The position numbers were made by a program, and so were the translations under genes. A stretch of DNA of 64,000 nucleotides, from the NCBI RefSeq assembly GCF_041449215.1, contig NZ_JBGNFV010000002.1, positions 1 to 64,000 of the forward strand. The letters run 5' to 3'. Positions 26,229 through 35,400 of this stretch are shown here, piece after piece (the stretch's first letter is position 1; each line of letters begins with the position of its first letter). The notes under the pieces were generated by a model. It had not been told where the DNA came from and ran no database searches. It saw nothing but the letters and a program-made list of their open reading frames with translations. This stretch comes from Roseivirga sp. BDSF3-8 (GTDB lineage: Bacteria; Bacteroidota; Bacteroidia; Cytophagales; Cyclobacteriaceae).

Positions 26229-26782
26229 TTGAGATACAAGTTAGTAAAGTTAACTTGTAGAATTCATTGTCCAGTTATTTAGGGGGCTAAGAATAAACTA
26301 TACCGGTCTAAGCTTTCGATAGCTCGTACAATTTTACACGAATTAATTCATGCTGAGCTATACGCTAAACTAAATGAAGTTGGGGGAATAGAGGCGTTTA
26401 ATGAATTTAGTGCTTCAAATCCAGCTCCTGACGATTTTACTGCTTTATGGGAGTTTTACAGACTCCATGGAGATGTATATTTTGTAGATGGAGGACACTG
26501 GCAGCATGAATTTATGGCGCAAAATTATATCACTTACATGGTAGAGGGACTTAGGGAACTCAAACCATACCTTATGTCTGAACTTTTTATTAATTTTATA
26601 GGGCAAGAATATATTAATGGGGAGCCATTTGACTGGGACAAGTTACTGTATTACATGGCTTGGGAAGGACTTCACAAGACCAAAACATTTAATGAAGAGA
26701 TTGAAGAAAAAGGTCTTAATGAAGAGTATTTAATTTACGTAAAGTCTGTGGATATGGAAAGTGCAACCTATAAGTGTAAGTG

Positions 26783-27262
26783 ATGAAAGTTATATTATTG
26801 AGTTTTATCGCGCTATGTATGTCTATTTCTGTTGAGGCATTTGATAAGTCAGATACACTGTACATTTATTTTAAATCTCACCCAAATTTCACCTTTCAAG
26901 AAAGTGAAAAGCACTCCCAGGACCCTAACCCCTCCATGGAATACCCCTACCATGGAGGCATGAATTATTTTTTAACATTGAATGGGTCCCAGACAGAAAG
27001 CTCAATTCTTTTCTATTACTCTAGCTACATGCCACAGGGCTTAGATTCACAGCCGGGCTATATTCAGGTAGATTCGGCTTATCTGGAGAAGCAGGATTGG
27101 TATACCACAGAACAGCTACTGGGAATGAGTAAAACCGAACTTATCAGAACGTTTGATAAGCGTCCCTCGGAGCTGGTGATCATGCTGCTGGACGAAAACT
27201 ATATGGATACGGAGCCTTATATACTTACAAGAGTATATTTATACTACTCGGCTGAGGAATGA
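26783..27262 (+). CDS. Secreted protein, tandem paralog family member 1
   Basis: This 159-residue protein has a signal peptide (MKVILLSFIALCMSISVEA), then the family opening S-D-T-L-Y-I and a body with SMEYPYHGGMNY, GYIQVDSAYLEKQ and RTFDKRPSELVIMLLDENY. Its ATG shares one base with the stop of the disrupted metallopeptidase gene, so it was its operon partner. Its C-terminal ~90 residues are almost identical to member 4 (28476). No enzyme motif is seen; the function is unknown. A pairing of a predicted protease with a small secreted protein may mean inhibitor or substrate, but this is only inference. Confidence 0.7.
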   Translation: MKVILLSFIALCMSISVEAFDKSDTLYIYFKSHPNFTFQESEKHSQDPNPSMEYPYHGGMNYFLTLNGSQTESSILFYYSSYMPQGLDSQPGYIQVDSAYLEKQDWYTTEQLLGMSKTELIRTFDKRPSELVIMLLDENYMDTEPYILTRVYLYYSAEE

Positions 27263-27792
27263 CTCAGCCTGCATACCCCTTCCAAACTAACGCAATGGCT
27301 CAACATTTAGGTACTAAGAACATACTGCTTTTATTGCTCTTGATAGTATGTACCTTACCTACATACGGGCAAGCTGAAAGCGATACGCTATTTATACGGT
27401 TTGAGAAATCGGATGTATTTCATCACGATGAGATTGAGAAGCACCCCATGGATCCACATCCGGAGGTTTTTTTTCCTTTTAACGGTCTGCACGGGTACAG
27501 GCTTATTGTAACTCCACATAATCATTCAGTCTATTGGATATTTTCTTCTTATACCCCTGAGGATTCTTCCAGCCCTTTTTCCTATATAAAAGTAGATTCC
27601 AGTTACTTAGCTGAAAAAACATGGCTAACTGCACAGGCCATTAAAAATATGCCCTACCAGGACATTATACGTACCTTTCATCCATCGTTTAATCATAATG
27701 AAAAAGTACTCATGCTATGGGATACCTCACAGCCTGAAGGCGAAGAGGTATATTTAGTAAGAGTCTACTTTGACTTTGGTGCCTACGAATGA
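27259..27792 (+). CDS. Secreted protein, tandem paralog family member 2
   Basis: 177 residues from the ATG that overlaps the previous stop in ATGA; an inner ATG at 27295 gives a more usual signal peptide (hydrophobic core ILLLLLLIVCTLPTYGQ). The mature part opens ESDTLFIRF and ends VYLVRVYFDFGAYE. The last ~25 residues are nearly identical to member 3, while the middle differs from it, so segments have been exchanged between copies. Role unknown. Confidence 0.65.
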   Translation: MTQPAYPFQTNAMAQHLGTKNILLLLLLIVCTLPTYGQAESDTLFIRFEKSDVFHHDEIEKHPMDPHPEVFFPFNGLHGYRLIVTPHNHSVYWIFSSYTPEDSSSPFSYIKVDSSYLAEKTWLTAQAIKNMPYQDIIRTFHPSFNHNEKVLMLWDTSQPEGEEVYLVRVYFDFGAYE

Positions 27793-27900
27793 AAGTAAAG
27801 GAGCTTAAGAGGAAAGGCCTTAATGAAGATGACACAGCATACGGGAAGTAGATTGAAAACACAGGCTATATCACCTTAGCATATCGGGAAATATCAAGCT
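27793..27900 (+). pseudogene. Fragment resembling the metallopeptidase 3' end
   Basis: A short frame opens with the ATG at 27789 and reads KRKGLNEDDTAYGK before a stop at about 27849-27851. The segment GLNEDD resembles GLNEEYLIY at the end of the disrupted metallopeptidase (around 26712-26740). This suggests that a unit of protease tail plus small secreted gene was duplicated and then eroded. Confidence 0.3.
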
Positions 27901-28359
27901 ATGATTGTCAGTAGACTATTTGTAACCACCCTATTATTAGTCGCTTTTACAGTGCCGGTAATGGCTCAAACGGATACGTTGTTTATAAAATATGATAAAT
28001 ATCCTGGAAGTGAGGTTTTGTATCCTTTTGCCAGTAAAGGTGATTCTTTGAATGCTTTTCCTGATAGTAGCTTAACTATTTACGTTTTTGAAATAGAAGG
28101 CAAAAATTTGAGATTTTACTATTCCAGCAACCCTTTGGATGCAAAAGCCCAACCTTTTGTTTATAAAAAAGAAAGGATAGCTGCCTTAAATCAAAAGGTG
28201 TTCTATGAGAAAAATTGGTTTGAAAAACACACTTATTCAGAGGCTCTTGAGCTATTCTCCTCAAGCGACAACGTAATTATGCTTTGGGATACCACACAGC
28301 CTGAAGGCGAAGAGGTATATTTAGTAAGAGTCTACTTTGACTTTGATGCCTACGAATGA
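27901..28359 (+). CDS. Secreted protein, tandem paralog family member 3
   Basis: 152 residues with a clear signal peptide (MIVSRLFVTTLLLVAFTVPV, cleaved after MAQ). The mature part opens TDTLFIKYDKYPG and closes with WDTTQPEGEEVYLVRVYFDF, matching member 2 almost exactly at the end while the middle is more diverged and shorter. No recognised domain. It should be periplasmic or exported. Confidence 0.65.
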   Translation: MIVSRLFVTTLLLVAFTVPVMAQTDTLFIKYDKYPGSEVLYPFASKGDSLNAFPDSSLTIYVFEIEGKNLRFYYSSNPLDAKAQPFVYKKERIAALNQKVFYEKNWFEKHTYSEALELFSSSDNVIMLWDTTQPEGEEVYLVRVYFDFDAYE

Positions 28360-28475
28360 AAAACCAGGACCTTAGTTTGACAGGAGAAGCTAAGGAGGGA
28401 GGTTTTATAAAATTGAGACTTACGTATAGGATAGCAATTGCCATTTAAGGGCTGGCTGATTTGACTGCATTGATA

Positions 28476-28958
28476 ATGAAAGCTTCAATAGTGTATCTAT
28501 TACTAACATTGGCCTCCGTAGTTGCATGGGCTCAGAAATCAGACACCCTATATATCTGTTATCAAAATCACCCTGGCACGGAGTTTTCAATAAAGGATAA
28601 ACATAGCATGGACCCTAACTCCTCTATGGAATACCCCTATCATGGAGGGATGAGCTATAATTTTAACTTACTTTCATCAGACTCTACGTTTAATGATTGG
28701 GTAAGCTTTTTTTATTATAGCTATGTACCTGAGGGTACGGATGTAGTACCGGGCTATATTCAGGTAGATTCGGCTTATCTGGAGAAGCAGGAGTGGTATA
28801 CCACAGAACAGCTACTGGGAATGAGTAAAACCGAACTTATCAGAACGTTTGATAAGCATCCCTCGGAGCTGGTGATCATGCTGCTGGACGAAAACTATAT
28901 GGATACGGAGCCTTATATACTTACCAGAGTGTACCTATACTACCCGGCTGAGGAGTGA
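28476..28958 (+). CDS. Secreted protein, tandem paralog family member 4
   Basis: 160 residues from the ATG giving MKASIVYLLLTLASVVAWAQ as signal peptide; an upstream TTG at 28461 is less likely. The body has SMEYPYHGGMSY, then GYIQVDSAYLEKQ and KHPSELVIMLLDENY, and the C-terminal half is almost identical to member 1 at both DNA and protein level. This points to gene conversion or a recent duplication spanning the intervening genes. Function unknown. Confidence 0.7.
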   Translation: MKASIVYLLLTLASVVAWAQKSDTLYICYQNHPGTEFSIKDKHSMDPNSSMEYPYHGGMSYNFNLLSSDSTFNDWVSFFYYSYVPEGTDVVPGYIQVDSAYLEKQEWYTTEQLLGMSKTELIRTFDKHPSELVIMLLDENYMDTEPYILTRVYLYYPAEE

Positions 28959-29059
28959 ACTGAATTACAGAATAAGAGAGCTTTGAGTTGTACCTTTTTT
29001 AATGAGTGAATTTTGAATGAGGGAATAGTGGAACAATAGAGTTACAGATTAATCCTATG

Positions 29060-29150
29060 ATGGAGGGAGTACCCGTTCCTGAATGCTGTAAGGTGATTAT
29101 GTGTAACAATAGAAGCGCAATTGATCACGACTCATTGCGGATAGCAAGGG
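29060..29150 (+). repeat. GATC-palindrome repeat, copy 3
   Basis: The unit shares CCTGAATGCTGTAAGGTGAT, the GCAATTGATCACGACTC core and GCGGATAGCA with the copies at 22571 and 22690, and is preceded by GAGTGAATTTTGAATGAG. The palindrome is degenerate. Confidence 0.65.
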
Positions 29151-29220
29151 AATGGGTATATAATAGACGAACTAGAGTTTTGAATGGATAGGAGAATAGT
29201 TGGAAAGTAAAGAGTAGTGG

Positions 29221-29388
29221 AGCAGCATTGTGGAAGATGGGCAACTGCTGGTAACGCTTTTTGCAATGACCAGCCCTATCATGCTGCCACGGGGATAGAT
29301 AAGCGGCCCCCCGCATCATAGAGCACCTGAACGCTCTGTTATACTCCCGGCGGGAAGAGGACGCGACCTGGATGCCCTGATTAGGATA
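29221..29388 (+). pseudogene. Decayed second copy of the NRPS epimerization-domain 3' end
   Basis: This stretch aligns by eye with 22270-22484: shared blocks include GGTAACGCTT / GGTAACACTT, CATGATGCCGCCACGG / CATGCTGCCACGG, CATAGAGCACCTGAA, CGGGAAGAGGACG and CGACCTGGATGCCCTG. Small insertions and deletions have destroyed the frame, and the piece coding for the pre-terminal loop is missing. It shows that the NRPS remnant was once duplicated, or that both are relics of one gene cluster. Confidence 0.7.
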
Positions 29389-29430
29389 AGCATGAGATAG
29401 AGATAGTCACAGAAGCAATAAGGTATAACA

Positions 29431-29464
29431 AAAAAAGCCTGTGGAGTTCTCCACAGGCTTTTTT
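29431..29464. terminator. Bidirectional terminator between island and T9SS gene
   Basis: AAAAAAGCCTGTGGAG and CTCCACAGGCTTTTTT form a near-perfect stem with a 2-base loop, flanked by A and T runs that serve both strands. It ends 15 bases past the stop codon of the giant minus-strand gene. Confidence 0.85.
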
Positions 29465-29479
29465 CTATATATACTGAAT

Positions 29480-32400
29480 TTATTTAATAACTACTTTTTG
29501 GGTATATAATTTACCTGATTGCCTAACAGTGAACACATAAACCCCCGGAGTGAGATTAATTTCATTTGAAAGCAAAATAGGTTCGTTCGGTGATATGCTG
29601 TTTGAGTAAACAGGCCTGCCATACATATCTGAGATAATAAGGCTGGCACTTTCAAGCTCAATAAAGCTATCGAATCTGTATGTTATCTTACTTCCATTAC
29701 CCGGGTTGGGATAAACTACCAGTTGGCCTGGTTTAGGCTGAAGGGTGAGAATAATCACTTTTGAATACTCAAACATGCCATCAAAATCCACTTGTTTCAA
29801 GCGGTAGTAGTTGTTCGATAATACAGGCTGGTGATCAATAAATGAATAGTTAATCAACTCATTACTATCACCCTGGCCATCTACGATACCAATTGTAGTA
29901 AAATCAGTGCCATCAGCAGAGTGCTGTACCTCGAAGTAATCATTATTTTTTTCAGTGGCAGTGGTCCAGCGCAAAACTGCCGAACGATCCTTAACTTGAC
30001 CTGTAAATGACACCAGATTAACTGGTAAAGGATTTTCAAAGCCTACAGAACCAAAGGTGAAATATTTCACACTAAAACTACTTCTGTCAGTTGCAGTAAC
30101 GTGATTGAAGTCAGACCTGACATTTCCTCCACGACTAACCCAGCCCTCCGGAGTATATTCTGCTATTCTTAACATTCCCTGCTCTGTCTCAAGGGGAGAA
30201 ACTTCACTATAGGCTTCGTCCCAGAACAAACGTATGGTTGCAAATCCGGGGGTTGGACCTTCAATCCTCCAGTATTCTTTACCACTTACATGAACAAGTT
30301 CATCTCCTGTTTTTACTGTCTCTGACAGGCCATCTTCTTCCGGGCTATTGTTAAAATACTCTACTGTCCATAAGGCATTTCCGGAATAGCCGAAAACGCT
30401 GTTGAGCATGGTCATGGCATATCGATTATCCTTACCTACAGGAAGGTTAACCCTGGAAGTTCCTGAAACTACCCTGAAACCCATCGGGCCATTCACAAAA
30501 GAATTGGCATTTCCTGCCATATTTCTGTTGCTTAGAGAGTTCATTATCAGCATAGCACCGGAAGAAGTTCTCATCTTACCATTTTGGAAAGACACAATAT
30601 TATCGACCTCAAGGTTATCATTAAGTATCACCTCACCGGAGGCTTTATTTATATAGACTGTATTCATGGCGTTGGGGCCAGTGAGGTCTCCGGTAATGTA
30701 TTGATCGCCTGTACCATCGAAATAAATACGCGAACTGTTAGAACCAAAATTGACCGAAGCACCGGGAAGGATATTTAAATCTCCTTTTAGTCTGAGATAA
30801 TTATCATTTGTACTATTATCTAAGACGCCTGACTCTACTCTCAGCTCTTCACATATTTCCATATTACCGTAGTAGGGGAGAGTTTTCGTGCCGTTACCGC
30901 TGATAATTAGTCTCCTGATCGAATTGGCTTCAGGGGCCACGGTTATATCAAGGTCTCCGGTGTACTCAAGGCCTCCTCCACTACAGGAAAAGAACTGGCT
31001 ATAATCGCCTGCAGGCAGCGTGGCACGTTGGTTTCCACCAATTGATAATGTACCAGTGCCCGTTACCTTCCCTAAGCTATGTCCGTATGAATTACCCACT
31101 ATAAGTTTTCCTTCTATCCTGGTTTCATGCGCAAGACGGAGGTTTCCGTTGGCTTGAACACTGCTGTTGGCAGGGATAACGACGATAGCACCTGATGGCC
31201 CATCGGCTGGAACGCTGGCAGATGCTCCATAAGTGAACCCTCCATCATCACTCCAGTTATTCTGATTATTCCAGTTGCCGTTAGTACCGGGTCTGTAGGT
31301 AAATATCTTGATATTATCAGGTATTGCCGAGTTGGTGCCTGCTGTGTATTCGCCCCCAAGATCGTTACCAGTCAAAGAGAAAATCACCTGATTGCCAGCT
31401 TCATCCACAAAGGAGGCAGGAAACTTAAACCAGTCAGTATCTACCAGACGAGCCGGGATATATTGTGCCTCTGAATTACTTCCGCTAAGCAGTACATCTT
31501 CCTGTATATAATTAAATGTAAGTATACCCTGCAGATCATTCATGCCAGTGGCTTCAACATCCCAGTAAAACTGCAGCATGTTATTAGGATCCAGGCTGGT
31601 TGGGTGGCTGTTGTTTACCTGAACCACTCTCAATGTACCGGCTGTGGTGTTTCCTGATACAGATAGCTCTACAGGCAGATACTTTTGCTGGGGAAAACTT
31701 ATACCCAGCGGAATACTATACGAGCCAGCCCCTGTCTTTATAGGATAAACAATGCCCAGGTCTGATTGAGAGCCATTAGTAATGATCATTTTATCGGTAG
31801 AAAACCCATCTCCTTCCACTCCCAGTGATGCAGATGAAGTGAGGGTAAGCTGCTTATCTCTGATGTCGAATGATCCATTCCGGAATATAAGCTGGTTATT
31901 AAATGTAAGTGAATTTGATGCCTGTATCTTATTGAGATTGTCTATTACTGTACGGCCATACGTTCCAGTGCCTGAAAGGGACTGTTTGCTATCACCATTT
32001 AATAATAAACCTCCCGTACCTCCGCTAATGTGAGCACCATTTATACTAACATTACCTAATACGGCTACAACGTTATTGTTATCATAAAATGCACCTTGTG
32101 CCACTGTGAGGTCTCCTGCTACAGACAAGGCTGTACTGCCTGAGGTCAGGCTCATAGAAGTATTAGGGGTCAGCCATAAATTATAAAAGTCCGTGTCACC
32201 GTTTATTGCCTGAATATTGCCATTAAAGTAGGTGGTGTTATTATCAGGAATGAATAGCCCTGAATTATTCATATCACCACCGATGGTAAGTGACAGGCCT
32301 CTTGCATCGTATGTTGCTCCCGGCAGGATGTTCAGGTCATTTTCGATGACCAGGGGTACAAGGTAAGTGTAGGCACCTGGGGAGTTAAAACTATTTATGC

Positions 32401-35400
32401 TAAGGTTTTGAAGGGGTATATTACTGTATACACCAAAACTCTGAGCGACGGGTGTGTCATTATTACCTATAATGATTTCTGCGCTATTGCTCAGGTTATA
32501 GCTGCCCGGGTCAAGATAGAGGGCGGCAACCTGTGCGTTATCCTGGCTTCTTACCAAAGTAAGGGTGCCTCCTGAGAGGGTAAAATCACTTGCAGTGTTG
32601 ATTATCTCGAACACACCTCTGTTATTTTCCGGAGCAGCATTCTTGCCTACCATAACGGCTCCTCCTGTTTGCTCATAAGAAAGGATTCCTGATACGATCT
32701 CGGTAAATCTCCTCAACTGTGAGCCAATGACCAGTGTACCACCTGCTACCTGGAGAGTTGCCGTGCCTGTATTACTATACTCGAGGTAGGTATCGGTGCC
32801 TGCACCTCCATCCAATAAAAGCTGCCCGGTATTTTCTACGCGCAGAAAACCATTTAATTCCAGACCATACCCATCAGCGGTGAGCCTGGCTGTACCCTGA
32901 CTCAGGGTAAGACCGCCATCAATGGGTATTGTAAAATCACTGCCGCCAGCATTCAGATCAATATCAAGATCGGGGTGATTAAATATCACCAGACCATTTT
33001 CTATACTCAAAGGCTTTTCTGCCTGGTCGGCCAAAGCGTTCAGAGTAAAGTTTGAGTTAAATACCAGTGTGTCTGAAAGGCCGTTTTCTAATCCCACATG
33101 CATACGATAAAACTCCGGAGTACTACCAGATGAGTTATTGAGCTCCAGACGACCATTTCCTCTAAAGTCAACAAGTACGTTATCCCCTGTGGTGTTATTT
33201 GTGAAAAGGTCTATGGAACCATCGGTGAGTTCTATGCCTTTGCGAATGATTAGCTTATGAAGTAAGCCGTTATTTCCATTGTCTATGTTGAGAACGTTGT
33301 TGTCATCATTATCATAAGAGTCCAATTGGAGCAGTCCTATGTCATAAGTGGCTGCGGTAGCAGAGGGAAATCTTAGTCTGCCCTTTCCATTATTACCTAA
33401 CCTAAGTGTGTCCGTGACTGTCATGGTACCCTCAACTTCAAGACTGGCATCTAATTGTACCACGATAAGGCGTGCCGTAAAGTCATTTTGCCACTTAATG
33501 GTGCTGTTAAAGTTATTAGTTCCGTTCAGTCTTATCTGAGGATAGCGCTTGATGTCAGGAGGAATTACGGCCACTCCATTATTTTGTAAGTTGTATGCAA
33601 ACATGCTACGGCCCTCATTGACGAAGTCACCAAAGTCTCCCTCAAGGTCAGGCGCATCGTTTGTACGCATCAGAAGGGTAATGTCACCGACACCACTTAC
33701 TAAGCCTAGTTTGCCTGATTCATTTCTGTCGAAACGAAGCCGGCTAAGATCCAACCTGTCAGCTTCAGCCCCAGGCTTCGAATTGAAAATAAGGGCTGAA
33801 ACTTCAACAGAGCCATTTACATCTATTCTATGCGCTGAAGCGTCACCAGTAGCACTGGGTTGGTTAATGTTGCCATATCCGATAACGGCTACATCCCCGG
33901 GACCTGGATAATCCGAGGCGGGTGCACCCATGTGCTTTAGTACAGGGTCGGTAGACCATGTGGCGGCATCATTCCAGTCATTAAAGACGAAGCTTCCGTT
34001 ATTATCTGCGCGACGGCTGTAATAAATTGCCGGGCTACCCGTAAACTTGAAGCTTTCTCCGGCGGTAATATTTACAGCCTGTAACGGGTATCCACTGCCG
34101 CTATTATTCAGCGAGAATGTCAGGCCGCTTATATCTGCTGCAGTTTCACTTGTCCGGGAAAAAGGAGAGGCGTTGAGTACAAAGCCGGGCACCCAGCCTG
34201 ATGTTACGCCAGAGGGGGTGGCACCACTGTCTATGTCATCCTCATCAGATGCGTATACGGTATAGCTTGCTGTAGGTACGGTGCTAAAGCCTGAGGGAAC
34301 AACGCGCCAGAAATAGGTAAGGGCATCACCCTGAGGCTGTGCAAGGGTAGGCAGTTCAACATCACCAAGGGACACTCTCACATAGCCTTCATCGCTTACG
34401 TCGCTCAGGTTGATTCTTGCGGGGGTAAACCTGTCAACTCCACCACTATTCGTACCCAACGGATAGTAGTATGTGCCATCACCAGGTATGAGACGCAGCA
34501 GCCCTAAATCTGATCCGGCTCCGGAAGTACGAATCATAGTACCGGGGCCATAGTCAGATGGATTATCAGAGGCGAGGTTGTCTGCTGTAAGTCCAAATAC
34601 GCCCAGATCCAGAATTCCTGATGTAAGATATAACGTGCCGCTAACTTTCTGAGAGGCTGTTAGAGTAGTCAGGTTACTAATTTCGTTTAATTCAAAATCA
34701 GGAAAAACGCCTGTGCCATCACCGGCAATGGTATGGTCGGTACCACCGGTTACTATTATCCGTCCGGTGGTGGCTGTGATAGTGTCGTTATTTAAAATAT
34801 TGCCCTGGCTGGTAAGTGTATGGGTATCTATATCGAGTACCCCTGAATAGAGATTAAGCTCATTATTGACAGTAAGGGAGGCCCCGCTTCCACTCAGGCT
34901 ATAGCCTTCACCGGATAAGTTCAGGATATGTAAATCATCGGCAAGCGTACCGTCAATAGACAAGTTTTGTGCGGTGTTGCCATTAAGGGTAAGTTCAGAG
35001 GTTCCATTAGCGTAGGTTGCTCCTGGTGCTATGGTGAAGTCGCCACCTACAGTCAGGGCATAATTCATGGTGCGAAACTCTGTGTTTGATGCAAGGCTAA
35101 AATTATTGGTTACCACAAGATCGCCTTGCAGTTCTACCCGTGCCGTATTGCTGGTATTACGGCGGGTTAGTTCAAAATTGTAAAAGTTGGCCGTACTTGA
35201 TATTTCGCAGGTAGTATTACCTCTTATATTTACAACTACTTTACCTCCGGTTACATTATAGCTGCCGGAGCCACTCAAGATTTCTATACCTCCGGGGTCG
35301 TTACCTGTATTATCTTCTATATAGAGGGTGCCACCGGACATAGTAAACACAGCGTCAGCGGTTTCGATATTAAAAAGACCGTAGGTGCCGGATGTTTCAC

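Larger units (their letters stand above)
24952..26294 (-). mobile_element. IS3-family insertion sequence, copy 2 (1343 bp)
   Basis: This is an inverted, near-identical copy of 1710-3052, flanked by AAAC (24948-24951 and 26295-26298). The host gene stays in frame once the element and one AAAC are removed, which proves the borders. The flanking duplications differ from those of copy 1, so the two insertions were independent events. Confidence 0.95.
23754..26783 (+). pseudogene. Metallopeptidase-like lipoprotein gene split by the IS
   Basis: The 5' part (23754-24951) starts with a lipoprotein signal (MKRICYVWIATLAIVSYGC) and contains a Gly/Asp-rich linker (residues about 185-260). The 3' part continues after the IS at 26299. 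Joining across the IS with one copy of the 4-base duplication AAAC keeps the frame and gives a 560-residue protein. The restored tail holds HELIH (codons 26337-26351), a gluzincin-type zinc site, and later QHEFMA (from 26502), a likely third ligand. The IS separates the export signal from the catalytic part, so the gene should be inactive. The 5' remnant reads on for three residues into the IS and stops at 24959. Confidence 0.85.

Noticed and set aside
1706-26298. Composite transposon bounded by the two IS copies
   Set aside because: The flanking 4-base duplications match around each copy separately, not across the whole segment.
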